Shown here piece after piece: positions 8,335-17,487 of a stretch of 64,000 nt of DNA (its first letter is position 1; the number at the start of each line of letters is the position of its first letter). The stretch covers positions 1-64,000 of the forward strand of contig NZ_FYEK01000002.1 of assembly GCF_900187885.1 (NCBI RefSeq), given 5' to 3'. The stretch is from Thermoflexus hugenholtzii JAD2. Its GTDB lineage: Bacteria; Chloroflexota; Anaerolineae; Thermoflexales; Thermoflexaceae. The notes under the pieces were generated by a model. The model ran no database searches and had not been told where the DNA came from. It worked only from the letters and a program-made list of their open reading frames with translations. Position numbers and translations under genes: made by a program.

Positions 8335-9612
8335 ATGAATAAAAGGTTGAGGCGATCTCATGTTTTTGATCTCATTATCATGACCGTGGTCCTGACCTTC
8401 TGGGTTGGCCGATGGATCTGGCTGATGATCGACATCCATCGTGGGAGGCCGGACCGGTTGATGGATTTCGCGACTTACTATGTGGCCGCCCGGGCGCTGT
8501 GGGAGGGAAAGGATCTCTATCAGATAGACGGGAGCCAGTGGTTCGCCTTAGGCAAGGAAAGCGGCATCCCCACTGCGCTGGGGATCTATGTATATCCGCC
8601 TCTGTTCGCCCTTCTGATGACCCTTCTTGCGTGGCTGCCGTTTTCGGCGGCAGCGATGGTCTGGGGCGCGATTACCTGGGCCTCATTCTTGGGGAGCGCA
8701 TATTTGTTCGCCCGCTGGGTCCGGTTGCCTACATGGCCCTTCCTTCTCTGCGCTCTCTTGTTTCTCCCCGTGAGCGTGACGATGAACTACGGGCAGTCCA
8801 ATGGGATCCTGCTCTTCCTGATCCTTCTCGCATGGCTCTCCTTACACGCTCCCTCCGCATGGACCCAAGGCTGGGGCGCAGTGGCGCTCTCCATCGCGAT
8901 TTGGGTCAAAATGTGGCCGGCGCTGCTGGGCCTCTACTTTTGTCTGAGCCGAAAATTTCTTCGACCGCTGCTCTGGACTGGGATCGCGTTTTTGGGGCTG
9001 GGGGGGCTTCAGGCGCTGATCCTGGGCTCTGAGCGCTGGATGCGTTTCCTGCGCGTCGGCTTCCCAGATTTGCTACGCCTGCTGATGTTGCAGCCTCCCC
9101 ATAATCCCCTCTGGCGCTCGTTCAGCGGCCCCTTGTTCGATTCAGCTCGTCCCCACACAATGCCCCTTGCCGCACTTCCCTTCGTCCTGCTGGTGACATG
9201 GCTGCTCCTCCGCAGGTCTCACCTCGGCTCCGCCTACGACCTAAGCCTCGTCCTGAGCCCCATCCCCCTCATTGCTCGCTTCCAGGAATATCATCATCTC
9301 GTCCTGTTGCTGATCCCTCTCTGGACCTTGATCGCGGAGGGAGCCAAGGGAACACTCCCCAGGCTTTCGTGGGTGTTGGCCATGGGAGGAGGAATGATCG
9401 TGAACGCCCACTGGATCCTCGGATGGTTGGTCGTCCGGCGGGGCTTGGGAATAGGGGCCCCTCTTTACACATCCTATACCCTCCCCTTGTTGGGAACCTT
9501 CCTGATCTGGATGGCGCTCACGTGGTCCCGCCTCGCACGGCAGATGGAGGCACCTATCATAAAGAGGATCCGTGATGAAGCCGATGCGCCCGCGTCTGGC
9601 GATGGTGAGTGA
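8335..9612 (+). CDS. GT87-family polyprenol-phosphate-dependent glycosyltransferase
   Basis: 425 residues, polytopic, start ATG 8335 after GGGGAAAG. Family marks of GT87 (DUF2029, PimE-like alpha-mannosyltransferases) are MDFATYYVAARALWEGKDLY with the acidic residue in the first outer loop, YVYPPLFALLMTLLAWLP, MNYGQSNGILLFL and the WVKMWPALL segment. Enzymes of this group transfer a sugar from a lipid-phosphate carrier on the outer membrane face. It lies between the flippase and a GT4 enzyme whose start overlaps its end by 38 bp, consistent with a shared glycan pathway. Its codons look more AT-rich at third positions than those of its neighbours. The donor and acceptor are unknown. Confidence 0.85.
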   Translation: MNKRLRRSHVFDLIIMTVVLTFWVGRWIWLMIDIHRGRPDRLMDFATYYVAARALWEGKDLYQIDGSQWFALGKESGIPTALGIYVYPPLFALLMTLLAWLPFSAAAMVWGAITWASFLGSAYLFARWVRLPTWPFLLCALLFLPVSVTMNYGQSNGILLFLILLAWLSLHAPSAWTQGWGAVALSIAIWVKMWPALLGLYFCLSRKFLRPLLWTGIAFLGLGGLQALILGSERWMRFLRVGFPDLLRLLMLQPPHNPLWRSFSGPLFDSARPHTMPLAALPFVLLVTWLLLRRSHLGSAYDLSLVLSPIPLIARFQEYHHLVLLLIPLWTLIAEGAKGTLPRLSWVLAMGGGMIVNAHWILGWLVVRRGLGIGAPLYTSYTLPLLGTFLIWMALTWSRLARQMEAPIIKRIRDEADAPASGDGE

Positions 9613-10705
9613 GGAGATCCGAGGAGATCTGATCGAGCCGCTGCGGTGGGTGACCCGGGTGGAGCTCCTTCACTTCTACCGTCACGCTTCCTATGGGGAC
9701 CTGGATCCGGAGGCGCTGGCGGATCCCTCCTTGCGCCGCTACCGGGGTCCGGCGGACCTGCTTCGGGCCCTGGCCCGGGCCCGCCCGGACCTCCTGCAGG
9801 GGGTGGACCCCTTCGCGCTGCGCCTGATGCCCATCCTGTATACGGTCTTCGCCGTCTCCCGGATCCTCGGACGCCCCCTCCTCCTGGTGACCCTGGAGAA
9901 CCGTCCCCTCCCGATCAAATACGGCCAGGGCGCTCGCCTCCTGCGTCCGCTGCTGCGCCCGGTCTTCCGATGGGCCCGCCGCATCGTGGTGCTCAACGAG
10001 GGTGCCCGCGCCAACGTGCGGTGGATCGGTCCTTTCGAAGGGAAGACCGAGCGGCGCATGTATGGGACATGGGGCGTGGACCTCGAGCGGTTCACCCCGG
10101 AGCGCGATGGTCGGGAGCCCGATTTCGGCCCCGGTCCGGTCCTCCTCTTCGTGGGGCGGCTGGTGGAGGAGAAAGGGGTGCGGGATCTGATGCAGGCCTT
10201 TCCCCGGGTTCGCGCCCGCTTCCCCCAGGCCGGCTTAGTGCTGATCGGGGGCGGCCCCCTGCGGGCGGAGCTGGAGGCCCTGAGCCGGCGCCCGCCGTGG
10301 GCCGGCGCGGTGCGCATGCTGGGCCCGGTGCGACATCAGGAGCTCCCCCCTTATTTCCGGGCAGCCGACCTCGTGATCAGCCCCTCTCGGACCACCCGCA
10401 AGTGGGCGGAGCAGGTAGGGATGGTCAACCTGCAGGCGATGGCCTGCGGGGTGCCGGTCATCACCACCCGCAGCGGGGCGATCCCGGAGTATGTCCCTGA
10501 TGGAGTGGCCGGTCGGCTGGTCCCGGAGGGGGATCCGGAGGCCCTGGCCGACGCGATCCTCGCTTTGCTGGAAGACGACGCGTTGCGGCATCGTCTGGGT
10601 CGCCAGGGACGGACCTACGCCCTGGCCCATTACGACGCGCGCCAACACGTCGCCGCCGCGGAGGCGCTATGGCTGGCGCTGGCCTCTCCCGAAGCGATGC
10701 CCTGA
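9575..10705 (+). CDS. GT4-family glycosyltransferase
   Basis: 376 residues from ATG 9575 behind AAAGAGG; a GTG three bases upstream is a possible alternative. The C-terminal half is a clear GT-B nucleotide-sugar domain: VLLFVGRLVEEKGVRDLMQAF, LVLIGGGPLRAELEAL, YFRAADLVISPSRTT, and the donor-binding EX7E region in GMVNLQAMACGVPVITTRSGAIPEYV (split here by the Q/N variation), ending GRLVPEGDPEALADAI. The enzyme is cytosolic or membrane-associated and should add one sugar from a nucleotide donor to a lipid-linked intermediate, before flipping. Overlaps on both sides (38 bp upstream, 37 bp downstream) indicate translational coupling. Confidence 0.9.
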   Translation: MKPMRPRLAMVSEEIRGDLIEPLRWVTRVELLHFYRHASYGDLDPEALADPSLRRYRGPADLLRALARARPDLLQGVDPFALRLMPILYTVFAVSRILGRPLLLVTLENRPLPIKYGQGARLLRPLLRPVFRWARRIVVLNEGARANVRWIGPFEGKTERRMYGTWGVDLERFTPERDGREPDFGPGPVLLFVGRLVEEKGVRDLMQAFPRVRARFPQAGLVLIGGGPLRAELEALSRRPPWAGAVRMLGPVRHQELPPYFRAADLVISPSRTTRKWAEQVGMVNLQAMACGVPVITTRSGAIPEYVPDGVAGRLVPEGDPEALADAILALLEDDALRHRLGRQGRTYALAHYDARQHVAAAEALWLALASPEAMP

Positions 10706-12030
10706 AAGCAGAGCGCCGGCGGGAGCAAGGCCTCCTGCTCCTCTTCGCCCTGTGCGTGCTCACCTTCGTCGCCTCCATCCCGCTGCCCCGGGCCGATGGC
10801 CATCTCATCGGCTCCGATGGGGCTTTCTATTACGCTTACCTCCCCTCGCTCCTTCTGGACGGCGATCTGGACTTCCGGAACCAGTATGAGCGGTCGTTGC
10901 CCCCCGATCATCCGGCCCGCTCCCGGATCAGCCCCACCGGGATCGTCCCCAACCCGTATCCGATGGGCCCTGCCCTCCTCTGGAGCCCCTTCTTTCTCGT
11001 CGCCCACGGCCTGACGCAGGCGCTGCGCGCTGGAGGGACGTCGCTGCCCGCCGACGGCTACGGCCCGCTCTATGAGGGGGTGACGCTGCTCGCCAGCATG
11101 TTGTATGGCTTTATGGCCCTTTGGATGCTGTATCGCCTCGCCGCCCGCTGGTTCGATCCCTCCGCGGCATGGGCCGCAGTGGTTCTCCTGTGGTTTGCCG
11201 GCAACGCGGTCTACTACATGGTCGCCGAGCCGTCCATGGCGCACATGACGGCCATGTTCGCCGCCGCGCTCTTTTTCCGCTGCTGGCTGATCGCCCGGGC
11301 GCGGGATCGCGGGGGAGACTGGCTCGGGCTGGGGGCGGCGGGGGGACTGATGCTCCTGGTGCGCCCGGCGGACGCGATCTTCCTCATTGGCCCCTTCGTG
11401 GACCGTCTCCTCGGGCGGCCGCTCCGGGAGGCGCTGCGCGGGCTCCCGGCGCGCGCCCTCGCCTTCGCCGGGGCCGCCATCCTGGTCTTCCTTCCCCAGG
11501 CCCTGGCATGGGGATGGATGTATGGAGATCTGCGGCAGAGCAGCTATCTTTACGGGGCGACGGAGCCGCTGTTCCGCTGGACCTCGCCGCGCATGCTGGA
11601 GGTCTTGTTCTCCAGCTGGCACGGCCTCTTCACCTGGCATCCCATCTACGCCTTCGCCGTGCTGGGGCTGGCGTGGGCCGCGCGGCGGGATCGCCCCCTG
11701 GCCCTCGCGCTGGCCGCCGGCTTCCTCGCCCAGGTCTACCTGATCGGGGCCTGGCGCGACTGGACCCAGGGGGACGCCTTCGGGGGGCGGATGTTCCTGA
11801 GCGCGATGCCCGCCTTCGTGTTCGGGCTCTCGGCCTTGCTGGAGGCCCTGCGGCGCCGCGGTTGGCTTCGGCCAGCGCTGGCGATTGGGCTGCTCCTCAT
11901 CCTCTGGAATGGCCTGTTCATGGTGCAGTATCGCTTCGGCTTCATCCCGATGTCCGCCTCTCTGACCTTCCGCCAGCTGGTGATCGAGAAGTTCCTCCTC
12001 CCCCTGGAGCTCCTGCGGCGTCTGCGCTGA
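10669..12030 (+). CDS. Polytopic GT-C-like membrane protein, probable glycosyltransferase
   Basis: 453 residues, start ATG 10669 after GGAGG, overlapping the GT4 gene by 37 bp. About ten hydrophobic helices. The first outer loop carries IGSDGAFYYAYLPSLLLDGD, an acidic motif where GT-C enzymes keep their catalytic Asp, and later PMGPALLWSPFFLVAH and FTWHPIYAFAVLGLAWAA. The same layout recurs in the large protein at 21048, but this one lacks the C-terminal soluble module found there. As the last gene of the flippase operon it probably works on the same glycan. It is convergent with the GH57 gene, 6 bp away, with no terminator visible between them. Confidence 0.75.
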   Translation: MAGAGLSRSDALKAERRREQGLLLLFALCVLTFVASIPLPRADGHLIGSDGAFYYAYLPSLLLDGDLDFRNQYERSLPPDHPARSRISPTGIVPNPYPMGPALLWSPFFLVAHGLTQALRAGGTSLPADGYGPLYEGVTLLASMLYGFMALWMLYRLAARWFDPSAAWAAVVLLWFAGNAVYYMVAEPSMAHMTAMFAAALFFRCWLIARARDRGGDWLGLGAAGGLMLLVRPADAIFLIGPFVDRLLGRPLREALRGLPARALAFAGAAILVFLPQALAWGWMYGDLRQSSYLYGATEPLFRWTSPRMLEVLFSSWHGLFTWHPIYAFAVLGLAWAARRDRPLALALAAGFLAQVYLIGAWRDWTQGDAFGGRMFLSAMPAFVFGLSALLEALRRRGWLRPALAIGLLLILWNGLFMVQYRFGFIPMSASLTFRQLVIEKFLLPLELLRRLR

Positions 12031-12036
12031 GGCGGC

Positions 12037-14184
12037 CTACGCCAGCTCGAACTCCATCGTGACCTCCCAGCTCTCCCCCGGCGAGAGCGCCAGATCCCAG
12101 AGGGCGGTCAGGCTGGTCCCCTCGTAGACCCGCTCGAAGCCCGCCTCAGAGTTGGAGACGGCCTCCACGGGGAACTGCCACCAGCGGGCCGGCCGATCCA
12201 GGCGGATCAGGATCCGCCCCCACCATTCGTTCACGATGGCCAGCTCGTCTGCCTCGGGGAGCTCCTCGAGGGTGGCGAAGGGCCGCAGCTCCCCATCCGG
12301 CCACACCGTGTAGGCCTTGTCGCTGTCCCCGCCGGACATCCCCCAGTTGATCTCCACGCCGAAGCGGGCGCGGATGGCGGAAAGGCCCCGGGGCGTCGCC
12401 CGATAGGTGACGCGGAGGAGCGGCCGGTCGGGGAGGACCTCCAGGGTCTTCTCCAGGCGCAACGGCCTCGCCCCCCCCGGCTCCCACACGTGGCCGTCCC
12501 GGCGCAGAACGATGCGAGGGACGGGTTCCGTCTCCAGGGCGATCCGCTCGTAGGGCTGGTTCACGAAGTCTCCCCACTCCGCATGCTGCGCGCGGTAGAA
12601 GTCCATCAGGGAAGTCTCCGGGGCCACCACGTGATCGATCAGCCCGGTCCGCCGATACCAGTCCACGATCAGGCGCTCCTCCAGGCCGTATTCCTTCACC
12701 CGAACCCGATGGGTGTGAATGCTTTCCAGACGGCCCTCCTCTCCGGTTCGGACGATCTCCCCCCGGGCGGCCGCCTCCAGGAGCACCTGATGGTAGCCCT
12801 CGCGATGCCGGGTCATCCCGTTGAGCAGGTTCAGGGCGGCGTCCCGCCGGTCCCACTCCAGCAGCTGTCCGCCCAGATGAGGGCTGATCAGCAACCACTG
12901 GTGGGGCGTGCCGATCACCACCTCCTCCCGGGTGTCGGCGTCGAAATCCACCGGCTCCACATACGCCCAGGGACCCGGCCCGTAACGGACCTCATCGGCG
13001 ATGGCCTCGGCGGTGATCAGATGCTGATAGTTGGCCTCCCGGATGTGGAACAGGTAGATCCCTCCGAACACCCCGTGCCAGTAGGGGCAGTTGCACTGAC
13101 CCGCCCAGACATGATCGAGGGCCTCCGCCCGCCGCTCTGGGTCCGGGATGCGGTGGGCCTTCCGGCTGACCCAGAGCATCTTCTTGTGCATCTGGTTGAC
13201 TTCGGGATATTTGGCCAGGAAGACCCGCCAGAACCCGCCCCGGATGAAGCGCAGCAGATCGTCGCGCCCCTCCGCCTGCAGCTGATGCTTAAGGGCGGTG
13301 AGGGCGGCGGAGGCTTCGGGGGGCAGGGCCCATTCGGTCATCTCATCGTAAGAGGCGGTGGGCAGATAGACCCGGCCCAAGGGAGGGAAGCGGGCGGCGT
13401 ATTCGCCCGGCGGGATGGGGATCAGCCAGTCGGCGTTCTCCTCCAGAGCGGTGAAGAACTCTTCGATCCATCCCCGATCCCAGCAATGGATATCGGTCCC
13501 CGGCCAGAGCCCGAATTTCTCCCCATCGTCCCCCATCACGGCGACGCGGGGCGGGGCGCCAGGGGGCAGGGGCCGCTCCGCCTGCTCCCGCAGCCAGGCG
13601 ATCACCTCCCGAACCGGCGCCCAGGGGATGGTGTAGCGCAGGTGTTTGGAGGTGCCGAAGATCTTGAGGGGGAAGCCCAGCTCCTCCGTGATGTAATATC
13701 CGAACAGATCGTCATCGCTCAGCCCCACCCATTTGAAGTGGGTGTCATCCACAATGGTGTAGGCGATGCCGGCCTGGGCCAGAGCGCGAGGAAGGTGGGG
13801 CTCCCAGACCCGCTCCGCCAGCCAGAACCCGGTGGGCTCCGCCCCGAAATCGGCCCGCACGGATTCGATGTGCTTGCGGATCTGCCCCTCTTTGTCTTCA
13901 TCGGGGATCACCGCCAGGATCGGCTCGTAATAGGCCCCGGCCATGATCTCCACCTGCCCCCGGGCCACCAGGCGACGGATCCGGAGAAGGAGCTCCGGCC
14001 GGTGCTCCTGCAGCCAGTCTCGCAGCGGGCCAGTGTAATGCAGGGCCACCCGGACCCCTGGGTGGCGCTCCAGGGCGGCGATCATAGGCTCATACGCCCG
14101 GCGATAGGCCTCCTCGAACACCCAGTCGAAGTTCCCCACCGGTTGGTGGTTGTGGAACGCCAGCGCAAGGTAGATCGTCCCCAT
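12037..14184 (-). CDS. GH57 4-alpha-glucanotransferase / alpha-amylase-type enzyme
   Basis: 715 residues, start ATG 14184 after GGAGGGA. The GH57 conserved regions are in order: HNHQPVGNFDWVFEEAY at 11, EIMAGAYYEPILAVIP near 79, GFWLAERVWEPHL near 119 with nucleophile Glu124, VDDTHFKW near 145, and VAVMGDDGEKFGLWPG near 214, whose Asp (219 or 220) is the acid/base. The C-terminal half matches the DUF1925/DUF1926 sandwich regions of the Thermococcus 4-alpha-glucanotransferase, whose nucleophile is Glu123. It should cleave or rearrange alpha-1,4 glucans. No signal peptide is present, so it is cytosolic. It is downstream of glgA and glgC, supporting a glycogen role. Amylase versus transferase activity cannot be decided. 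Confidence 0.92.
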   Translation of the reverse strand: MGTIYLALAFHNHQPVGNFDWVFEEAYRRAYEPMIAALERHPGVRVALHYTGPLRDWLQEHRPELLLRIRRLVARGQVEIMAGAYYEPILAVIPDEDKEGQIRKHIESVRADFGAEPTGFWLAERVWEPHLPRALAQAGIAYTIVDDTHFKWVGLSDDDLFGYYITEELGFPLKIFGTSKHLRYTIPWAPVREVIAWLREQAERPLPPGAPPRVAVMGDDGEKFGLWPGTDIHCWDRGWIEEFFTALEENADWLIPIPPGEYAARFPPLGRVYLPTASYDEMTEWALPPEASAALTALKHQLQAEGRDDLLRFIRGGFWRVFLAKYPEVNQMHKKMLWVSRKAHRIPDPERRAEALDHVWAGQCNCPYWHGVFGGIYLFHIREANYQHLITAEAIADEVRYGPGPWAYVEPVDFDADTREEVVIGTPHQWLLISPHLGGQLLEWDRRDAALNLLNGMTRHREGYHQVLLEAAARGEIVRTGEEGRLESIHTHRVRVKEYGLEERLIVDWYRRTGLIDHVVAPETSLMDFYRAQHAEWGDFVNQPYERIALETEPVPRIVLRRDGHVWEPGGARPLRLEKTLEVLPDRPLLRVTYRATPRGLSAIRARFGVEINWGMSGGDSDKAYTVWPDGELRPFATLEELPEADELAIVNEWWGRILIRLDRPARWWQFPVEAVSNSEAGFERVYEGTSLTALWDLALSPGESWEVTMEFELA

Positions 14185-14295
14185 TGTGTATCCCTCCGCC
14201 GTCGGGACGGGCTCCCCGCTCCAGGGCCCGACGCCGCTGCCTCCGCCCCCGCCGCACAGTCCCGGAAAGCCCTATCCCGATCGGAATGAGATGGA

Positions 14296-14307
14296 TAAAG
14301 CGCTTTA
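14296..14307. promoter_or_regulatory. 12-bp palindrome downstream of the GH57 promoter, candidate operator
   Basis: TAAAGCGCTTTA is a perfect palindrome with the central CG typical of LacI-family operators. It falls at about +5 to +16 relative to the predicted start of the GH57 transcript, a repressing position. Confidence 0.5.
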
Positions 14308-14318
14308 CTAAATGCGAT

Positions 14319-14347
14319 AGATTAAATCCGGCGGGGATGTTTGGCAA
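14319..14347 (-). promoter_or_regulatory. Promoter of the GH57 gene
   Basis: On the minus strand TTGCCA (14347-14342), 17-bp spacer and TAATCT (14324-14319). It lies between glgC and the GH57 gene, so the latter can be transcribed separately. Predicted start is near 14312. Confidence 0.6.
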
Positions 14348-14363
14348 AGGGGGTGGGGAAGCT

Positions 14364-15626
14364 TCACAGGGGGGCGATGACCCCGACGGTGGTCCCGCTG
14401 GGGAGGTGGAGGTCGGGGAAGTCCTCGGGGGTGACGTCGCCGGCGATGATGCAGTTGCGGCCGATGCGGGCGTTCGGGGGGATGATCGCGTTCTTGCCCA
14501 CCAGGGTCAGCCCGGAGGAGAGGTCCCCCAGGCGGTTGGGGCTGTAATCCATCCCGTAGCCCAGGTGGGCCTCGGCGCCCACCACCACGTTCTTGTCCAC
14601 AATGCAGCGGTCTACCACCGCCCCGGGCTCGATGACCGTGTCGGTCATGATCACCGAGTAGCGGACCACGGCGCCGCGTTTGACCCGCACGCCCGGGGAG
14701 AGGACGCTGTATTCCACCGTGCCCTCAATGATACAGCCGTCGGAGATCAGGCTGTGGGCGACGTGGGCGCCGGTGCGGATGTTGACCGGCGGCCGCTCCT
14801 CGCTGCGGGTGTGGATCACCCATTCCCGATCGTGGAGATCCAAGGGTGGGTTGTCCGCCAGCAAATCCATGTGGGCCTCCCAGTAGGCCTGCACGGTCCC
14901 CACGTCCACCCAGTAGCCGCTGAACCGATAAGCGTAAACCCGGTAGGCCTCGATCATGCGGGGGATGATGTCCTTGCCGAAGTCGTGGGTGCTCTCCGGG
15001 TTGCGGGCGTCCTCCGTGAGCACCTCGCGCAGCACCTCCGGCCGGAAGACGTAGATCCCCATGGAAGCCAGGGTGCTCCGGGGACGGATGGGTTTCTCCT
15101 CGAAACGGATCACCCGTCCCTCCTCATCGGTCTCCAGGATGCCGAAGCGGGAGGCCTCCTCCAGAGGCACGGGGAGGACGGCGATGGTGAGATCGGCGTT
15201 CTTCTCCGTGTGGAGGCGGAGCATGGGGTTGTAGTTCATCTTGTAAACGTGGTCGCCGGCCAGGATCAACACGTGGGTGGGCCGGTGGTGCTCGATGAAA
15301 TCCAGGTTCTGATAGATCGCGTCCGCCGTCCCCTGATACCAGTCGGAGTCCGCCCGCCCCAGATAGGGGGTGAGGATCCAGACCCCGCGATGGAACCCGT
15401 TGAGATCCCATGGGGCGCCGCTGCCGATGTGCTCGTGGAGGGAGCGGGGTCGGAACTGGGTGCAGACACCCACCAGGTAGATGCCAGAGTTCACGCAATT
15501 GGAGAGGGTGAAATCGATGATGCGGTATTTTCCGGCGAACGGAACCGCGGGCTTGGCCCGCTTCTGGGTGAGAATGCTCAGGCGGGTGCCCTTGCCCCCC
15601 GCCAGGATCATCGCCACCGTGCGCAT
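14364..15626 (-). CDS. glgC: Glucose-1-phosphate adenylyltransferase (ADP-glucose pyrophosphorylase)
   Basis: 420 residues, close to the normal GlgC length. The nucleotidyltransferase N-terminus [20 protein letters not shown] carries the phosphate loop (residues 10-16), followed by [33 protein letters not shown] (glucose/ATP site), [10 protein letters not shown], and FEEKP. A left-handed beta-helix of hexapeptide-like repeats forms the C-terminal quarter ([20 protein letters not shown]). It makes ADP-glucose for glycogen synthesis and is usually allosterically controlled. It lies 127 bp downstream of glgA on the same strand. The catalytic identity is secure; regulation by effectors cannot be read from sequence. 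Confidence 0.97.
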   Translation of the reverse strand: MRTVAMILAGGKGTRLSILTQKRAKPAVPFAGKYRIIDFTLSNCVNSGIYLVGVCTQFRPRSLHEHIGSGAPWDLNGFHRGVWILTPYLGRADSDWYQGTADAIYQNLDFIEHHRPTHVLILAGDHVYKMNYNPMLRLHTEKNADLTIAVLPVPLEEASRFGILETDEEGRVIRFEEKPIRPRSTLASMGIYVFRPEVLREVLTEDARNPESTHDFGKDIIPRMIEAYRVYAYRFSGYWVDVGTVQAYWEAHMDLLADNPPLDLHDREWVIHTRSEERPPVNIRTGAHVAHSLISDGCIIEGTVEYSVLSPGVRVKRGAVVRYSVIMTDTVIEPGAVVDRCIVDKNVVVGAEAHLGYGMDYSPNRLGDLSSGLTLVGKNAIIPPNARIGRNCIIAGDVTPEDFPDLHLPSGTTVGVIAPL

Positions 15627-15753
15627 CCCCTATCCCCTTGATCCGAATCCTGACCGGAGTCCGCCGCGATCTCCCCGCTCGCGACGCGAGGCAACCGCTT
15701 CATCTGCAGCCCGGAGCGACCTGCTCCCTCCTGCCCAACAAACCTCCCTGGCA

Positions 15754-17190
15754 TTAGGGATTATGCCACGCGAGCGCCCGCCGGTAAAGGTCCTCGTAGG
15801 CCCGGGCGGAGGCGGACCAGGAGAAATCCCGATTCATGGCCCGCCGCTGGGCTGCCCGCCAAGCCGGGCGATCCGCGTAAAGAGCCAGGGCGCGGTCCAC
15901 CGCGGTGAGGAAGGCCTCCACCGAGAACGGCGAGAACACGAAGCCCGTGCCGGCTTCTTGATCGATGTCCAGGACGGTGTCGGCCAAGCCGCCCACCGCG
16001 TGGACCAGGGGGAGGGCGCCGTAGCGCATGGCGATCATCTGGCCCAGGCCGCAGGGCTCGAACTTCGAGGGCATCAGGAACACATCCGCGCCGCCGTAGA
16101 GCAGGCGGGCCAGACGCTCGTCGTGGGCCAGCCGCACCCCGGCCTGTCCGGGGAATCGATCGGGCCACGCCGCGAGGGCCGCCTCATATTCCGGCATCCC
16201 GGTCCCCAGGACCGCCATCTGGATCCCACGGGCGAACAGGGCCTCGGCGGCCTCCAGGAGCAAGGGGAGGCCCTTCTGTTCGATCAGACGCCCGATGAAA
16301 GCGAAGAGCGCGGTCTCCTCCCGCACGGGCAAACCGAAGGCCTCCTGGGCGGCCCGTTTGTTCTCCATCCGCCGCTCCAGGGTCTCCGCGTCGAACCGAG
16401 CGGCCAGGGCCGGATCCGTGCGGGGATCCCAGGCCTCCGGGTCCAGGCCGTTCAGGATGCCGACCAAGCGATCAGCCCGTCGCCGGAGCAGGGGCTCCAG
16501 GCCGAAGCCGAACTCGGGGGTGAGGATCTCCCGGGCGTAGCGGGGGCTCACGGTGTTGACCGCGTCGGCGTGGGCGATGCCCCGGGCCAGCCAGTTGATG
16601 TGGCCGGGCGGCTCCACCTCCAGCCGATCCACATGTTCGGAGATCCCTCCGAAGGCCAGCAGGGCATCCCCGGTGATCCCCTGATACGCCATGTTGTGGA
16701 TGGTGAAGACCGTAGCGATGGGGCGGTAGAAGCGATCCCGTCGGCCGACGGTGGCCAGCCAGAGGAACAGGAACCCGGTGTGCCAGTCGTTGCCGTGGAG
16801 GATCTCCGGCTGCCAGTCGAGGTGGCGCAGCAGGGCCAGGGCCGCCCGGCAGAAGAAGATGAACCGCTGGGGATCATCCGGGTATCCATACACCCGGTCC
16901 CGGCCGAAATATCCCTCATCCCAGAGGAAGTATGTGGGGACTCCTGTGGTCTCACTCACCTCGACCTCGACCACCCGGATCTCCCCGGCGAGGCCCAGGG
17001 GGACCGGGAGGGGGGGGCGCAGGGGACGAAGGTCGTAAGCGGATCCCGGGATGGCCCGGTAGCGAGGGAGGACCACCCGGACGTCGTGGCCCATCGCCCG
17101 CAACGCCCGGGGAAGTCCATATCCGACATCGGCCAGCCCGCCGACTTTGATGAAGGGAGCCGCCTCCGCGATCACGTACAGGATGCGCAT
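15754..17190 (-). CDS. glgA: Glycogen synthase (ADP-glucose, GT5)
   Basis: 478 residues from ATG 17190, which follows GGGAGG and opens with MRILYVIAEAAPFIKVGGLADV; the frame extends upstream to 17424 but that part is not GlgA-like. The K-V-G-G-L motif near residue 15 binds ADP-glucose, HGNDWHTGFLFL is the typical substrate-site segment, and the C-terminal KFEPCGLGQMIAMRYG carries the donor-binding Glu. It elongates alpha-1,4 glucan from ADP-glucose made by GlgC, the next gene. The divergent chelatase-type gene begins 297 bp away. No clear -10/-35 for glgA was found; TTGACG at 17431-17426 may be part of one. Confidence 0.96.
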   Translation of the reverse strand: MRILYVIAEAAPFIKVGGLADVGYGLPRALRAMGHDVRVVLPRYRAIPGSAYDLRPLRPPLPVPLGLAGEIRVVEVEVSETTGVPTYFLWDEGYFGRDRVYGYPDDPQRFIFFCRAALALLRHLDWQPEILHGNDWHTGFLFLWLATVGRRDRFYRPIATVFTIHNMAYQGITGDALLAFGGISEHVDRLEVEPPGHINWLARGIAHADAVNTVSPRYAREILTPEFGFGLEPLLRRRADRLVGILNGLDPEAWDPRTDPALAARFDAETLERRMENKRAAQEAFGLPVREETALFAFIGRLIEQKGLPLLLEAAEALFARGIQMAVLGTGMPEYEAALAAWPDRFPGQAGVRLAHDERLARLLYGGADVFLMPSKFEPCGLGQMIAMRYGALPLVHAVGGLADTVLDIDQEAGTGFVFSPFSVEAFLTAVDRALALYADRPAWRAAQRRAMNRDFSWSASARAYEDLYRRALAWHNP

Positions 17191-17386
17191 GTCGGCCTCC
17201 CGGCGCGCGAGCGGGAGAAGCCCGCGAAGGAGGGTTCTGTCGCTTTCATTATGCCACAAGCCATAAGCGGATCCGCGGGCTTCCGCTCCGTTCGACCGCG
17301 GTAGGGCTGAACGCAGCTCCCTGCCCGGAGCGCTGGAAAACCCTGTCCCCTCCCCTCTGGGCGGGAAACGTCCCAGGCCGATCGAT

Positions 17387-17415
17387 TTGGACGGATTCAG
17401 CGCTTGAAATAGAAT
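17387..17415 (+). promoter_or_regulatory. Promoter of the ChlI-ChlD fusion gene
   Basis: TTGGAC (17387-17392), 17 bp, TAGAAT (17410-17415). The spacer contains AGCGCTTGAA (17399-17408), resembling half of the palindrome in front of the GH57 gene. Predicted start is near 17422, giving a leader of about 66 nt. Confidence 0.55.
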
Positions 17416-17487
17416 AAAAAGCAACCGTCAAGACCCCGCCCTCGCCACCATCGCCGCCCATCGGATCCGGACCGAAGGGGGTTCCCG

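Noticed and set aside
15690-15701. AAGCGGTTGC-like half site upstream of glgC
   Set aside because: Only one imperfect half of a LacI-type operator is present; expected by chance at this GC content.
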